DNA of 64,000 nt from Citrobacter werkmanii NBRC 105721 (GTDB lineage: Bacteria > Pseudomonadota > Gammaproteobacteria > Enterobacterales > Enterobacteriaceae), in NCBI GenBank assembly GCA_000759755.1, contig BBMW01000007.1, positions 372,001 through 436,000 on the forward strand, given 5' to 3'. A model generated the notes under the pieces. That model did not search any database, was not told the origin of the DNA, and saw only the letters and a list, made by a program, of their open reading frames with translations. Shown one piece after another: positions 23,899 to 35,441 of the stretch. Numbering within the stretch: the first letter of the stretch is position 1; each line of letters starts with the position of its first letter. The position numbers and the translations under genes are program-made.

Positions 23899-23901
23899 GA
23901 A

Positions 23902-24318
23902 TTAGTTCCCTCCTTGCAGCACATTCATCATGCCTTTGATTTGTCCACCCAGCGCGGTCAGCCCCATTTGATATTTGAGACTGTTGTCGGCAAATTGCGT
24001 ACGCTCCCGGTCCATATCCACCGTATTGCCATCCAGAGACGGCTGGTCAGGAATGCGATAGAGCAATTCCGTAGCGGGAGCAGAAGCGGTTTGGGCCGGA
24101 ATATGTTGTGCAGAGGTCAGCGTCAACGAGACGCCGCCGGTTTGTTCCCGTCCACGCACCATGACTTTTTTCAATTCACTGGCGAAATCCAGGTCGCGCG
24201 CCTGATACCCCGGCGTGTCGGCATTGGCAATGTTGGCGGCCAATATTTCCTGGCGCTGGGCGCGCAAATTCAGCGCTTCCTGTTGAAAACGTAAGGCGGC
24301 GTCGAGCTTATCGAGCAT
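23902..24318 (-). CDS. flgB: Flagellar proximal rod protein FlgB
   Basis: Most proximal rod subunit and first gene of the leftward operon; 138 residues. The rod signature [20 protein letters not shown] is split across the first helix. It is divergent from flgA. The 157-base gap to the flgA start must hold the FlhDC-dependent class 2 promoters of both directions; I did not resolve the FlhDC boxes by eye. Confidence 0.98.
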   Translation of the reverse strand: MLDKLDAALRFQQEALNLRAQRQEILAANIANADTPGYQARDLDFASELKKVMVRGREQTGGVSLTLTSAQHIPAQTASAPATELLYRIPDQPSLDGNTVDMDRERTQFADNSLKYQMGLTALGGQIKGMMNVLQGGN

Positions 24319-24475
24319 ATCTCCTCCGCAAATGACAAAATTCAGCCGACAGCTTAAATCCCATTACGCGCGCGTTATCGCCGGAATAAACGCAAAATGC
24401 GTCGCTATTTGTTGCGTTGATGACTGCGTCACACAGGTAAAATCCTGTCACTACCTGAAAAAGCGCGAGGTTTTG

Positions 24476-25135
24476 ATGCAAACGTTTAAACGTGGAATAG
24501 TTGTGGCAGCACTGCTGTTCAGCCCTATGACGCTGGCGCAAGACCTGAATTCACAGCTGACGACATGGTTTTCCCAACGTCTGGCCGGATTTAGCGATGA
24601 GGTGGTCGTCACTATCCGTACGTCGCCTAACCTACTGCCCAGCTGCGAACAACCCGCATTAAGCGTGTCAGGCAACGCGAAACTGTGGGGCAATGTGAAC
24701 GTGCTGGCCCGCTGCGCCAACGAGAAACGTTATCTGCAGGTGAATGTGCAGGCCACGGGAAACTATGTGGTTGCCGCCGCGCCCGTCGCTCGGGGCAGCG
24801 CGCTAACCTCGGCCAGCGTGACGTTAAAGCGAGGTCGGCTGGACCAACTGCCGCCGCGCGCCGTGTTAGATTTGAATCAGGTGCAGGACGCGGTGAGTCT
24901 ACGCGATCTCGTTCCAGGTCAGCCGATACAGCTTTCAATGTTGCGCCAGGCCTGGCGGATCAAAGCCGGTCAACGCGTACTGGTTATCGCCAACGGCGAT
25001 GGTTTTCGGGTGAATGCCGAAGGTAAAGCGCTGAATAATGCCGCCGTCGCACAGAATGCGCGAGTGCGGATGATTTCAGGCCAGGTGGTGAGCGGCATCG
25101 TCGATTCTGATGGGAATATTCTTATTAACCTATAA
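24476..25135 (+). CDS. flgA: P-ring assembly chaperone FlgA
   Basis: Periplasmic chaperone that helps FlgI form the P ring. The ATG at 24476 gives 219 residues, exactly the E. coli length, with a signal peptide (MQTFKRGIVVAALLFSPMTLAQ read over its first 22 residues). The frame is open upstream to 24332, but that extension has no signal or family match. The C-terminal SAF-like domain ends GQVVSGIVDSDGNILINL. Confidence 0.97.
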   Translation: MQTFKRGIVVAALLFSPMTLAQDLNSQLTTWFSQRLAGFSDEVVVTIRTSPNLLPSCEQPALSVSGNAKLWGNVNVLARCANEKRYLQVNVQATGNYVVAAAPVARGSALTSASVTLKRGRLDQLPPRAVLDLNQVQDAVSLRDLVPGQPIQLSMLRQAWRIKAGQRVLVIANGDGFRVNAEGKALNNAAVAQNARVRMISGQVVSGIVDSDGNILINL

Positions 25136-25140
25136 TAGGT

Positions 25141-25167
25141 TAAAGATTTTTTAGCGTGTGCCGATAG
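25141..25167 (+). promoter_or_regulatory. Sigma-28 (FliA) promoter of flgMN
   Basis: TAAAGATT and GCCGATAG are separated by exactly 11 bases, against the consensus TAAAGTTT-N11-GCCGATAA. It lies 61 bases upstream of flgM. This lets the anti-sigma gene be raised once FliA is active, closing the feedback loop. Confidence 0.92.
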
Positions 25168-25228
25168 ATAAACAACCAATGATTACAGCGGGCCGCTATA
25201 GCGTAACCCCTCGATGAGGATAAACAAA

Positions 25229-25522
25229 ATGAGCATTGATCGTACCTCACCATTGAAGCCAGTCAGTACCGTTCAGCCACGTGAAACCAGCGATGCGCCG
25301 GTACAAAAAGCGCGGAAGGAAAAAACCACCGCGACAAACAGCACCAGCGTCATGCTGAGCGACGCCCAGGCCAAACTGATGCAGCCCGGCACCAATGACA
25401 TCAATATGGAACGCGTCGAAGCATTGAAAACTGCGATCCGTAACGGTGAGTTGAAAATGGATACTGGAAAAATTGCCGACTCGCTTATTCGCGAGGCACA
25501 GAGCTACTTACAGAGTAAATAA
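25229..25522 (+). CDS. flgM: Anti-sigma-28 factor FlgM
   Basis: Binds FliA until the hook-basal body is complete, then is exported. 97 residues from the ATG at 25229, the E. coli length, with GAGGAT upstream. An in-frame ATG five codons earlier overlaps that ribosome site and is unlikely. The disordered N-terminal half is polar; the C-terminal sigma-binding helices include [18 protein letters not shown]. Confidence 0.97.
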   Translation: MSIDRTSPLKPVSTVQPRETSDAPVQKARKEKTTATNSTSVMLSDAQAKLMQPGTNDINMERVEALKTAIRNGELKMDTGKIADSLIREAQSYLQSK

Positions 25523-25525
25523 AGT

Positions 25526-25948
25526 ATGACTCGTTTGTCAGAAATACTTGATCAGATGACAACCGTCCTCAATGACCTGAAAACGGTAATGGATGCTGAG
25601 CAGCAGCAGCTCTCCGCAGGATATATCAACGGTAGCCAGCTACAGCGTATTACAGAAGAAAAAAGCTCTTTGCTGGCAACCCTTGATTATCTGGAGCAGC
25701 AACGCCGTCTGGAGCATGACGCCACGCGTAGCGCCAACGATGAGATTGCTGAACGCTGGCAGACGATCACCCAAAAAACGCAGCATTTGCGTGACCTCAA
25801 CCAGCACAACGGTTGGCTGCTGGAAGGGCAGATTAAGCGTAATCAGCAAGCGATTCAAGTGCTGAAACCGCACCAGGAACCGGCGCTGTATGGCGCAAAC
25901 GGTCAAACCTCTGCTGCGCACCGCGGCGGGAAAAAATTCTCTATTTAA
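25526..25948 (+). CDS. flgN: Flagellar export chaperone FlgN
   Basis: Cytoplasmic chaperone for FlgK and FlgL. 140 residues, strongly helical, with Leu/Gln-rich coiled coils. It begins three bases after flgM, so it shares its transcript. Confidence 0.96.
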   Translation: MTRLSEILDQMTTVLNDLKTVMDAEQQQLSAGYINGSQLQRITEEKSSLLATLDYLEQQRRLEHDATRSANDEIAERWQTITQKTQHLRDLNQHNGWLLEGQIKRNQQAIQVLKPHQEPALYGANGQTSAAHRGGKKFSI

Positions 25949-25992
25949 TGCCAGCCTGATCGCTCACAGTTTTCAGGCCAGCGCGTTCTGCA

Positions 25993-27567
<1,575 letters not shown>

Positions 27568-27614
27568 CTATGTTGTATTCCAGACCCTGAGGCAAATCCC
27601 CGTATAACCAACAT

Positions 27615-27673
27615 CGCCATCCGGCAATGTCACTGTGCCTGATGGCGACGCCGCAGCGTCTTATCAGGCCTAC
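27615..27673. repeat. REP elements upstream of murJ
   Basis: A half element GCCATCCGGCAATG at 27615-27628 is followed by a full REP (GCCTGATGGCGACG...CTTATCAGGCCTAC) at 27637-27673. It fills the gap between yceM and murJ. Confidence 0.88.
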
Positions 27674-27765
27674 AAGCCAGCCTATGGTTGAAAAGAGGTG
27701 TTATTTTGAGTTGGCATATAGTACCTGGATTACAATGAATTACTACCGCCAGTTGTTACAGGGGG

Positions 27766-28689
27766 TTATTCAGCCATCGCCTCCCGCCATAGCTTTTCGA
27801 CAACACGCTGGGCCAGTAGCGCCTGCTCGCCTGTCGTCTGAGGAACCGTCTGATTTTGCACACACTCAATGAAATGCCGCGCACATCCGGCAAAACCTCG
27901 CTGTTCTAAGGTCGTTTGCCAGCCTGCTATCGGCTTGTGTACAACACCTTGCCCGCGTTCTTCCCGCCATTCCCGCATATCCGTGACGTCAATCAGGCCC
28001 CCATCGGTCACCGCCTGAACGCTCTCACGCTGGCTACCGGCCCGGCGATGCATGCTGGTTGTAATCTGTAGATGATCGACAGAAAAATGGTGCTCGGCAT
28101 AAAGCATTGCGCCAGAGTCATTAGTCAGCAGAGTGCCGCTATTTAACTGCGCGTTCCCGCCCGCCAGCCACAGCGCGGTATCGACCACGTGCAGATAATC
28201 GTCCAGCAGGGTGAAACGCAGGTCATGCGGTCCCACGCTGTCCGAACGATGCTTATCCATACGTACAGACGCTGCATTGCCCAGATGCGCCTTAAGATCC
28301 TGATACAGTGGCGCAAATCGGCGGTTAAAGCCGACCATCAACGTCAGTTTTTTCCGCGCGGCCAGCTCGACCAGTTGTTCAGCCTCACGCAGGTTTTCTG
28401 CCAGCGGTTTATCCACACACACATGGACCCCGGCATTCAGGAGTTCACTGACTACCGCAAAGTGCGTCGCGGTGCTGGAATGGACGAAAACCGCGTCGCA
28501 GGTTTTCGCCAGATTCACCAGGGAGTCAACGTAGGGTATGCGCCAGGTCTCACAGACACGCAGCGCTTTTTCCTGCGAAGGCGAAAACGCGCCTTGCAGC
28601 GTCCAGTCAGCGGAACTGCCCAGTACGGGCAGCCAGGCTTTTTGTGCAATGCCACCCAGACCGACAACGCCGATACGTAATTTATTCAC
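27766..28689 (-). CDS. yceM: Gfo/Idh/MocA-family oxidoreductase YceM
   Basis: NAD(P)-dependent oxidoreductase of unknown substrate (E. coli YceM/MviM). The Rossmann motif GVVGLGGIAQKAW is at residues 6-18 and the family motif VDKPLAEN near 95. I start at the GTG at 28687-28689, preceded by GGGAG. This gives 307 residues like E. coli; the longer frame to 28863 is the antisense shadow of yceH. It lies one base after the yceH stop, so they form one operon. Confidence 0.93.
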   Translation of the reverse strand: MNKLRIGVVGLGGIAQKAWLPVLGSSADWTLQGAFSPSQEKALRVCETWRIPYVDSLVNLAKTCDAVFVHSSTATHFAVVSELLNAGVHVCVDKPLAENLREAEQLVELAARKKLTLMVGFNRRFAPLYQDLKAHLGNAASVRMDKHRSDSVGPHDLRFTLLDDYLHVVDTALWLAGGNAQLNSGTLLTNDSGAMLYAEHHFSVDHLQITTSMHRRAGSQRESVQAVTDGGLIDVTDMREWREERGQGVVHKPIAGWQTTLEQRGFAGCARHFIECVQNQTVPQTTGEQALLAQRVVEKLWREAMAE

Positions 28690-28690
28690 G

Positions 28691-29338
28691 TTAGTCTCCC
28701 AGGTGCGCCAACAAAGAATCCAGCCGCTGCTTAAGTTCCGCGACTTCTGTTTCCAGGGCTTCAACGCGCGCCTGCAGATCGCCAGACGCAACCGGGAGTT
28801 CATCTGCCGCAGCGATGGGCTCATCAACATCACCGCAAAACAGGTGCATATAGCGACTTTCACGTTTACCCGGCTCGCGCGCCAGACGGATCACATAAGG
28901 ACCATCTTCACGGGTCGCCAGTTTTTCCAGCGTCGACTCCACTTCAGCCATATCGCTGAATTCGTACATTCGCGATGCACGGCTTCGCAGTTCGCCCGGC
29001 GTTTGCGCGCCACGCAGCAACAGCGTGGTAACCAGCGCCACCTCGCCCGCACTGAGTTTCAGATTGCCAAATTCAGAGTTGCAGAAACGCTGCTCATATT
29101 TCGTGACGCGATTTCCAAAGCCGCTCACCGTACGCAGAAAATGCCGCTTCACCAGGTTATCAAGCTGATCCTGCACTTCCGATTCCGATAGATTCATCAC
29201 CGGTTCACGATTCGTTTTTTGATTGCAGGCGGTGACGACGCCATTGACAGAAAGCGGATATTGTTCCGGCGTGGTGACCTGTTTCTCTAACAAACAGCCA
29301 ATCACGCGAGCTTCGGTGGCGGTTAATTCGTATTTCAT
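28691..29338 (-). CDS. yceH: DUF480 winged-helix protein YceH
   Basis: 215 residues, the E. coli length. The family has two winged-helix domains ([21 protein letters not shown]-type region near residue 30) and a C-terminal coiled coil ([20 protein letters not shown]). Function unknown, possibly nucleic-acid binding. The start at 29338 is preceded by GGAG. Operon with yceM. Confidence 0.93.
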   Translation of the reverse strand: MKYELTATEARVIGCLLEKQVTTPEQYPLSVNGVVTACNQKTNREPVMNLSESEVQDQLDNLVKRHFLRTVSGFGNRVTKYEQRFCNSEFGNLKLSAGEVALVTTLLLRGAQTPGELRSRASRMYEFSDMAEVESTLEKLATREDGPYVIRLAREPGKRESRYMHLFCGDVDEPIAAADELPVASGDLQARVEALETEVAELKQRLDSLLAHLGD

Positions 29339-29370
29339 CGTTTTCTCCATTACTCAGGCTAACCTGAAAC

Positions 29371-29955
29371 TTAGCGGCCAGGGGTCCATTCTGATGTGGT
29401 CAACGCCGTCAGCACGTGATCGCGCCACTGCCCGTCAATCAGCAGGTAATCTTTGGCATACCCTTCTTTTTCAAAACCCAGTCGGGCCAGCAAGTCACCA
29501 CTACGTTTATTGTGTGGCATATAGTTCGCCATAATGCGGTGAATATGCTGCGTGCGCTGCATATAACGAATGGCCGAGGTTAAGGCTTCGTACATCAGCC
29601 CCTGCCCCTGCCACTTTTGCGCAATGGAATAGCCGAGATAACAGGCGTGGAAAGATCCCCGCACTACGTTCGAGAAATTCGCGACGCCGATAATCTCTTT
29701 TTCTTCCGGATCGAGCAGCGCAAAATAATACGCGGTGCCTTGTTTATGAAACTCAGAGATCATACTCAGACGCGCCTGCCAGCCGGAGGGATAACAGTGG
29801 CTTTCATCGCGAATAGGTTCCCAGGGTTTTAAGAAATGACGATTTTCTGCGTAATAATCTGCCAGACGCCAGGCATCACGCTCGTGCACCAAACGCACGA
29901 CCAGGCGGTCCGTGGTTAAGCGCACTTTTGGCACGTTACTGCGATAGCCAAACAT
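29371..29955 (-). CDS. rimJ: Ribosomal protein S5 N-acetyltransferase RimJ
   Basis: GNAT-fold acetyltransferase that modifies the N-terminal alanine of ribosomal protein S5 and, in E. coli, also affects pap pilus regulation. 194 residues, the standard length. The acetyl-CoA loop is visible in [14 protein letters not shown]. It reads with yceH (32-base gap) and is divergent from mdtH across 259 bases, which show AT-rich promoter-like sequence but no clear operator. Confidence 0.96.
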   Translation of the reverse strand: MFGYRSNVPKVRLTTDRLVVRLVHERDAWRLADYYAENRHFLKPWEPIRDESHCYPSGWQARLSMISEFHKQGTAYYFALLDPEEKEIIGVANFSNVVRGSFHACYLGYSIAQKWQGQGLMYEALTSAIRYMQRTQHIHRIMANYMPHNKRSGDLLARLGFEKEGYAKDYLLIDGQWRDHVLTALTTSEWTPGR

Positions 29956-30214
29956 TCTATACCTACTCCTTCCCGTAACGTCTTCAATACGCTATTCGCG
30001 ATACTATACCTGTGCAAATATGCCCTTTGAAAAGAGCAAATTGCCATTTTTTGAATTATTCACACATTTTGATGAAAACTCTCTATCAAGACGGACTTTT
30101 GATAAAAAAATATTGTCCCGCCAAGGGTGGGAAAAGCGATGACGACACCGCAGAATAGGAGGTGCTTATCTTTTAAACTCTAACCAGAGTGACGAGTTTT
30201 TCCCGGGAGGGGAA

Positions 30215-31423
30215 ATGTCGCAAGTCTCGCAGGCAAGGAACCTGGGTAAATACTTCCTTCTCATCGATAATATGCTGGTCGTGCTGGGTTTCTTCGTCGT
30301 TTTCCCGCTGATCTCAATTCGCTTCGTCGACCAAATGGGCTGGGCTGCCGTTATGGTCGGGATCGCGTTAGGATTGCGTCAATTTATTCAGCAGGGTCTG
30401 GGTATTTTTGGCGGCGCTATTGCTGACCGTTTCGGCGCAAAACCAATGATCGTCACCGGTATGCTGATGCGCGCCGCCGGGTTCGCCACCATGGGTATTG
30501 CCCACGAGCCGTGGCTGCTATGGTTTTCCTGTTTTCTCTCCGGATTGGGCGGCACGCTGTTCGACCCTCCCCGCTCGGCGCTAGTGGTCAAACTGATCCG
30601 CCCGGAAAAGCGCGGGCGTTTTTTCTCTATCTTGATGATGCAGGATAGCGCAGGCGCCGTGGTTGGCGCGTTACTTGGCAGTTGGCTGTTACAGTACGAT
30701 TTTCGCCTGGTCTGCGCGACAGGAGCCATTTTGTTTGTTCTGTGCGCGGCGTTTAACGCCTGGCTACTCCCGGCATGGAAATTGTCGACGGTGAAAATTC
30801 CGGTGCGTGAAGGGATGGGCCACGTGATGCATGACAAACGTTTTGTCACCTATGTTCTGACGCTGGCGGGTTATTACATGCTGGCGGTACAGGTGATGTT
30901 AATGCTGCCAATCATGGTGAACGACATCGCTGGCTCGCCTGCCGCGGTGAAATGGATGTATGCCATCGAAGCATGCCTCTCGTTAACGCTGCTCTACCCG
31001 ATTGCCCGCTGGAGTGAAAAACGTTTTCGCCTTGAACATCGCCTGATGGCCGGTCTGCTGGTAATGTCTCTCAGCATGATGCCCATCGGTCTGGTCGGCA
31101 ATCTACAGCAGCTATTCACGCTGATCTGCACCTTCTATATTGGCTCGATCATCGCCGAACCGGCGCGTGAGACCCTGAGCGCCTCGCTGGCCAATGCACG
31201 GGCTCGAGGAAGTTACATGGGCTTCAGCCGACTGGGCCTCGCCATCGGCGGCGCAATTGGTTATGTCGGCGGCGGCTGGCTGTTTGATATGGGCAAAGCC
31301 CTGGCGCAGCCTGAATTGCCATGGATGATGCTCGGTATTATCGGCTTCATCACCTTCCTGGCTTTGGGCTGGCAATTCAGCCACAAACGCCCAACGCGCG
31401 GCATACTGGAACCCGACGCCTGA
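30215..31423 (+). CDS. mdtH: MFS multidrug exporter MdtH
   Basis: Inner-membrane drug/proton antiporter; in E. coli overexpression gives norfloxacin and enoxacin resistance. 402 residues and 12 helices. The loop signature [16 protein letters not shown] is near residue 70. A GGGAGGGGAA ribosome site precedes the ATG. In E. coli grxB follows; here yceB follows after only 114 bases. Confidence 0.96.
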   Translation: MSQVSQARNLGKYFLLIDNMLVVLGFFVVFPLISIRFVDQMGWAAVMVGIALGLRQFIQQGLGIFGGAIADRFGAKPMIVTGMLMRAAGFATMGIAHEPWLLWFSCFLSGLGGTLFDPPRSALVVKLIRPEKRGRFFSILMMQDSAGAVVGALLGSWLLQYDFRLVCATGAILFVLCAAFNAWLLPAWKLSTVKIPVREGMGHVMHDKRFVTYVLTLAGYYMLAVQVMLMLPIMVNDIAGSPAAVKWMYAIEACLSLTLLYPIARWSEKRFRLEHRLMAGLLVMSLSMMPIGLVGNLQQLFTLICTFYIGSIIAEPARETLSASLANARARGSYMGFSRLGLAIGGAIGYVGGGWLFDMGKALAQPELPWMMLGIIGFITFLALGWQFSHKRPTRGILEPDA

Positions 31424-31537
31424 TAGCTAATCCGACGCTCGGGCACTTTTCAGTTTTTTCTGCTGGTGCCCGGGGCGCTGGTACTCGATGATGCTTTGTG
31501 TCACGATTACGCCACAAGCATCATGTTGAGGAACCCC

Positions 31538-32098
31538 ATGAAAAAGCTTTTTTTTGCCGCTGCACTGATTGTCGGCGGCCTGTTGGTTGGTTGTAATCAA
31601 CTTACGCAATACACGGTTAGCGAGCAAGAGATTAATCAGGCGCTGGCGAAGCATAATAACTTTTCAAAAGATATCGGTTTGCCCGGCGTTGCTGAAGCAC
31701 ACATCGTACTGAGCAATCTGGCCAGTCAGATAGGGCGTGAAGAGCCTAATAAAGTGACTCTGACGGGTGATGCCAACCTGGACATGAATTCCCTGTTTGG
31801 CAGTCAGAAAGCCACCATGAAGCTGAAGCTCAAAGCCTTACCGGTCTTCAATAAAGAGAAAGGCGCGATTTTTTTGCAAGAGATGGAAGTCGTGGACGCG
31901 ACCGTGACACCAGAAAAAATGCAGTCGGTACTGCAAACGCTGATGCCGTATTTAAACCAATCGCTGCGTAATTACTTTAACCAACAACCTGCCTACATTC
32001 TGCAGGATGACAGCAGCCAGGGTGAAGCGCTGGCGAAAAAACTGGCGAAAGGTATAGAAGTGAAACCGGGCGAAATCATTATCCCCTTCACCGACTAA
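31538..32098 (+). CDS. yceB: YceB family lipoprotein
   Basis: 186-residue lipoprotein, the E. coli length. The lipobox LLVGC ends a short signal (MKKLFFAAALIVGGLLVGC over 19 residues), then a DUF1439 domain. YceB belongs to a tube-like lipid-binding fold group; its role is not settled. I used the ATG at 31538, as upstream in-frame codons would bury the signal peptide. Confidence 0.94.
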   Translation: MKKLFFAAALIVGGLLVGCNQLTQYTVSEQEINQALAKHNNFSKDIGLPGVAEAHIVLSNLASQIGREEPNKVTLTGDANLDMNSLFGSQKATMKLKLKALPVFNKEKGAIFLQEMEVVDATVTPEKMQSVLQTLMPYLNQSLRNYFNQQPAYILQDDSSQGEALAKKLAKGIEVKPGEIIIPFTD

Positions 32099-32102
32099 TA
32101 AA

Positions 32103-32131
32103 CCAGAGGGCGCTGATGCGCCCTTTTTTTT
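32103..32131 (+). terminator. yceB terminator
   Basis: GGGCGC-TGAT-GCGCCC followed by eight T, directly after the yceB stop. Confidence 0.92.
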
Positions 32132-32138
32132 CGTGCAA

Positions 32139-32154
32139 ACGAAAACGTTTCCGC
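32139..32154 (+). promoter_or_regulatory. PurR operator of pyrC
   Basis: ACGAAAACGTTTCCGC matches the 16-base PurR palindrome (consensus ACGCAAACGTTTGCGT) and is nearly identical to the site known upstream of E. coli pyrC. It overlaps the expected -35 region, so purine repression of pyrC should hold here. Confidence 0.88.
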
Positions 32155-32167
32155 TTATCCTTTGTTT

Positions 32168-32196
32168 CCGGCAAAAAAGACAATCCTCAGCCGGAG
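32168..32196 (+). promoter_or_regulatory. pyrC leader hairpin (pyrimidine translation switch)
   Basis: CCGGC at 32168-32172 can pair with GCCGG at 32190-32194, covering the ribosome site GGAG at 32193-32196. In E. coli and Salmonella, high CTP makes transcripts start at the C that keeps this hairpin, blocking pyrC translation. Low CTP shifts the start downstream and frees the site. The pairing bases are all present here. Confidence 0.85.
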
Positions 32197-32203
32197 CATA
32201 TTG

Positions 32204-33250
32204 ATGACTGCACCATCCCAGGTTTTAAAGATCCGCCGCCCAGACGACTGGCATCTTCACTTTCGCGATGGCGACATGTTAAAAACTGTCGTGCCCTATA
32301 CCAGTGAAATTTACGGCCGCGCCATTGTCATGCCGAACCTGGCACCGCCCGTCACCACAGTAGATGCAGCTATCGCTTATCGCCAACGCATTCTTGACGC
32401 GGTACCTGCCGGACACGACTTCACACCTTTAATGACCTGCTACTTAACGGATACGCTGGATCCCAATGAGCTGGAGCGTGGTTTCAACGAAGGCGTGTTC
32501 ACCGCCGCGAAACTCTACCCGGCTAATGCCACCACCAACTCAACGCATGGCGTAACCTCTATTGACGCCATCATGCCGGTGCTGGAACGGATGGAAAAAT
32601 TGGGTATGCCGCTGTTGGTGCATGGTGAAGTGACGCATGCGGATATTGATATTTTCGATCGCGAAGCACGCTTTATTGAGACAGTGATGGAACCGCTGCG
32701 TCAGCGTTTGACTGCGCTGAAAGTGGTGTTTGAACATATCACCACTAAAGATGCTGCCGAATATGTGCGCGACGGTAACGAGCTTCTCGCCGCTACTATT
32801 ACGCCACAGCATTTAATGTTTAACCGCAACCACATGCTGGTCGGCGGCATTCGCCCGCACCTGTATTGTCTGCCAATCCTTAAACGTAACGTCCACCAAC
32901 AGGCGCTGCGTGAACTGGTCGCCAGCGGATTTAGCCGTGCATTCCTTGGTACCGACTCAGCGCCACATGCGCGTCATCGCAAAGAATCCAGTTGCGGCTG
33001 TGCCGGGTGTTTTAACGCCCCGACCGCGCTGGGCAGCTATGCCACCGTATTTGAAGAGATGAATGCGCTGAGCCATTTTGAAGCCTTCTGCTCACTCAAT
33101 GGCCCGCAATTCTATGGTCTGCCGGTGAATGAGACTTTTATTGAGCTTGAACGCGTGGAGCACCATGTCCCGGAGAGCATTGCGCTGGCAGATGACACAC
33201 TGGTGCCTTTCCTGGGTGGCGAAACGGTACACTGGTCAGTAAAAAGCTAA
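32204..33250 (+). CDS. pyrC: Dihydroorotase
   Basis: Third step of pyrimidine synthesis: reversible cyclisation of carbamoyl-aspartate to dihydroorotate in the cytoplasm. 348 residues from the ATG at 32204, the E. coli length. Zinc ligands are visible: HLHFRDGD (about 17 and 19), the carboxylated lysine in [11 protein letters not shown] (about 103), HGE (about 140), the histidine of FEHITT (about 178) and the aspartate in [10 protein letters not shown] (about 251). Confidence 0.99.
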   Translation: MTAPSQVLKIRRPDDWHLHFRDGDMLKTVVPYTSEIYGRAIVMPNLAPPVTTVDAAIAYRQRILDAVPAGHDFTPLMTCYLTDTLDPNELERGFNEGVFTAAKLYPANATTNSTHGVTSIDAIMPVLERMEKLGMPLLVHGEVTHADIDIFDREARFIETVMEPLRQRLTALKVVFEHITTKDAAEYVRDGNELLAATITPQHLMFNRNHMLVGGIRPHLYCLPILKRNVHQQALRELVASGFSRAFLGTDSAPHARHRKESSCGCAGCFNAPTALGSYATVFEEMNALSHFEAFCSLNGPQFYGLPVNETFIELERVEHHVPESIALADDTLVPFLGGETVHWSVKS

Positions 33251-33276
33251 AAAAAGTGTAGCCAACTGATTTGAAT

Positions 33277-33296
33277 AACTGTATAAACAAACAGTA
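33277..33296 (+). promoter_or_regulatory. LexA box of dinI
   Basis: AACTGTATAAACAAACAGTA fits the SOS box CTG-N10-CAG exactly. It lies 20 bases upstream of the dinI start, so dinI is SOS-regulated as in E. coli. Confidence 0.93.
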
Positions 33297-33315
33297 TATT
33301 CAACAGGGGGCTATT

Positions 33316-33561
33316 ATGCGTATTGAAGTCACTATTGCCAAAACTTCACCTTTGCCTGCCGGTGCGATTGACGCACTGGCAGGTGAACTCTCCCGTCGTA
33401 TTCATCATCATTTTCCGGATAACGAAGGTAACGTTACTGTCCGTTATGCCGGGGCTAACAATCTGTCGGTAATTGGCGCGACCAAAGAGGATAAAGAACG
33501 CATCAGCGAGATCCTGCAGGAGACCTGGGAAAGCGCGGATGACTGGTTTATCAACGAATAA
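33316..33561 (+). CDS. dinI: DNA damage-inducible protein DinI
   Basis: Modulates RecA filaments and LexA/UmuD cleavage in the SOS response. 81 residues from the ATG at 33316 (MRIEVTIAK), the E. coli length. A CAGGGGG ribosome site is upstream. The longer frame from 33271 crosses the LexA box and can be dismissed. The acidic C-terminal helix (ESADDWFINE), which mimics DNA, is present. Confidence 0.97.
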   Translation: MRIEVTIAKTSPLPAGAIDALAGELSRRIHHHFPDNEGNVTVRYAGANNLSVIGATKEDKERISEILQETWESADDWFINE

Positions 33562-33587
33562 ATAATGATATGCAGTGATGTTTGTTT

Positions 33588-33610
33588 GCCGGGTCGCCCC
33601 GGCTTTTTTA
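33588..33610 (+). terminator. dinI terminator
   Basis: GCCGGG-TCG-CCCCGGC followed by six T, about 26 bases past the dinI stop. Confidence 0.88.
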
Positions 33611-33902
33611 TACGCACAGTTTTTAAAACAAATGCAGATTCAACCTTGCCGGCATTTAATTTAATATTAATTTCCTGGTCATCTTTTAACCAGAACAACA
33701 AAATAATTGTGCAACTTGCTAAAAAAAAATGAATGACATGTTGTTTTATTAGTCAGATAACGCTGAAAACCAAAAATTTATGCGCAGCCCTCTTTAAATT
33801 TTCAATGAATACCCTTATTTATTGATATACTGAAGTTGCTTCAGAAAAAAAATGCATTGAACCTCGAAAACCGTTGTCTAGTAACACGAATTAGGGGGCA
33901 TG
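33611..33902. other. AT-rich leader region of bssS
   Basis: The 341-base dinI-bssS space has the terminator at its left end and then very AT-rich DNA with no credible gene. The last 60 bases contain promoter-like TATACTGAAG near 33826 and the bssS ribosome site GGGGGCATG. AT-richness of this kind often marks H-NS binding, but that is only inference. Confidence 0.5.
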
Positions 33903-34157
33903 ATGGAAAAGAATAATGAAGTCATTCAGACTCATCCGCTTGTAGGATGGGACATCAGCACCGTTGATAGCTACGATGCGCTGATGCTGCGTTTGCACTA
34001 CCAGACCCCGAATCGACCGGACCCGGATGGGACTGAAGTTGGACAAACGCTCTGGTTAACCACTGATGTTGCCAGGCAATTTATTTCGATATTAGAAGCA
34101 GGAATCGCCAAAATTGAATCCGGCGATTACCAGGTAAATGAGTATCAGCGCCATTAA
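33903..34157 (+). CDS. bssS: Biofilm regulator BssS
   Basis: Small protein reported in E. coli to influence biofilm formation through indole and autoinducer-2 signalling. 84 residues, nearly identical to E. coli in its first half (MEKNNEVIQTHPLVGWDIS). Of two adjacent ATG codons I take the second (33903), which gives the E. coli length. Confidence 0.95.
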   Translation: MEKNNEVIQTHPLVGWDISTVDSYDALMLRLHYQTPNRPDPDGTEVGQTLWLTTDVARQFISILEAGIAKIESGDYQVNEYQRH

Positions 34158-34177
34158 ATCTGATACATCCAACCATC

Positions 34178-34205
34178 AAAAGGCACCTTAACGGTGCCTT
34201 TCTTA
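34178..34205 (+). terminator. bssS terminator
   Basis: AAAGGCACC-TTAAC-GGTGCCTTTCTT, a stem of nine pairs with T-rich tail, just past bssS. Confidence 0.88.
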
Positions 34206-34271
34206 TTTCCAGGTTGAATATTCCGGGTCAGTTATTTACCCTGCTACTATCGCGATTGCAGAGAGAAGCGG

Positions 34272-35387
34272 ATGAAATACGACTTAATCATTATTGGCAG
34301 CGGTTCCGTGGGTGCCGCAGCCGGATACTATGCCACTCGCGCCGGTCTGAACGTTCTGATGATCGATGCACATATGCCACCGCATCAACAGGGTAGCCAC
34401 CACGGCGACACACGATTAATTCGTCATGCATATGGCGAAGGTGAAAAATACGTTCCGCTAGTGCTGCGCGCGCAGACATTGTGGGATGAACTTTCGACCC
34501 AAAATGAAGAACCGATTTTTGTTCGCTCCGGTGTGATCAACCTAGGTCCGGCTGATTCAACCTTCTTAGCTACCGCAGCGCAAAGCGCGAAACAGTGGCA
34601 ACTCAACGTCGAACATCTTGATGCCGCCGCCATCATGGCTCGCTGGCCCGAGATTCGCGTACCTGAAAATTATATTGGTCTGTTTGAAGCTGAGTCAGGC
34701 TTTTTGCGTAGTGAGTTAGCGATTAAAACCTGGATCCGCCTGGCTGAAGAAGCGGGCTGCGCACAGCTGTTTAAATGCCCGGTCACGGCTATTCATCATA
34801 GTGATGATGGCGTCACGGTAGAAACCGCCGACGGTGACTACCACGCCAAAAAAGCCCTGGTCAGTGCCGGGACATGGGTGCAGGCATTAGTACCGGAACT
34901 GCCGATACAGCCAGTGCGCAAAGTGTTCGCATGGTATCAGGCCGATGGGCGCTACAGCGTTAAAAATAACTTCCCGGCCTTTACCGGCGAATTACCAAAT
35001 GGCGATCAGTTCTACGGTTTTCCGGCAGAAAACGATGAACTAAAAATTGGTAAGCACAACGGCGGACAGGCAATTCACGCTGCCGAAGAGCGCAAGCCGT
35101 TTGCTGCTGTGGCCAGCGATGGCTCCGAAGCCTTCCCATTCCTGCTTACAGTTCTGCCAGGCATTGGCTGTTGTCTGCACGGTGCATCCTGCACTTACGA
35201 TAATTCGCCGGATGAAGACTTTATCATTGATACGCTACCTGAGCATGACAATACCCTGATCATCACCGGTCTGAGCGGGCATGGTTTTAAGTTTGCCTCC
35301 GTACTGGGGGAAATCGCAGCAGATTTTGCGCAGGACAAAGCGCCAGCCTTTGACCTGACGCCATTCAGGTTGAGTCGCTTTAAGTAA
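34272..35387 (+). CDS. solA: N-methyl-L-tryptophan oxidase (sarcosine oxidase family)
   Basis: Flavoenzyme that demethylates N-methyl-tryptophan and, more slowly, sarcosine. 371 residues (E. coli 372). The FAD-binding [17 protein letters not shown] is at the N-terminus. The cysteine of [12 protein letters not shown] (about 307) fits the covalent FAD attachment site of monomeric sarcosine oxidases. Confidence 0.95.
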   Translation: MKYDLIIIGSGSVGAAAGYYATRAGLNVLMIDAHMPPHQQGSHHGDTRLIRHAYGEGEKYVPLVLRAQTLWDELSTQNEEPIFVRSGVINLGPADSTFLATAAQSAKQWQLNVEHLDAAAIMARWPEIRVPENYIGLFEAESGFLRSELAIKTWIRLAEEAGCAQLFKCPVTAIHHSDDGVTVETADGDYHAKKALVSAGTWVQALVPELPIQPVRKVFAWYQADGRYSVKNNFPAFTGELPNGDQFYGFPAENDELKIGKHNGGQAIHAAEERKPFAAVASDGSEAFPFLLTVLPGIGCCLHGASCTYDNSPDEDFIIDTLPEHDNTLIITGLSGHGFKFASVLGEIAADFAQDKAPAFDLTPFRLSRFK

Positions 35388-35396
35388 TAATGCATT

Positions 35397-35422
35397 AATG
35401 GCCTCATGGTGAGGCCATTTTT
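35397..35422 (+). terminator. solA terminator
   Basis: AATGGCCTCA-TGG-TGAGGCCATTTTT, a strong stem with T tail, ten bases past the solA stop. Confidence 0.92.
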
Positions 35423-35441
35423 AATGACAGGAATAACATTG

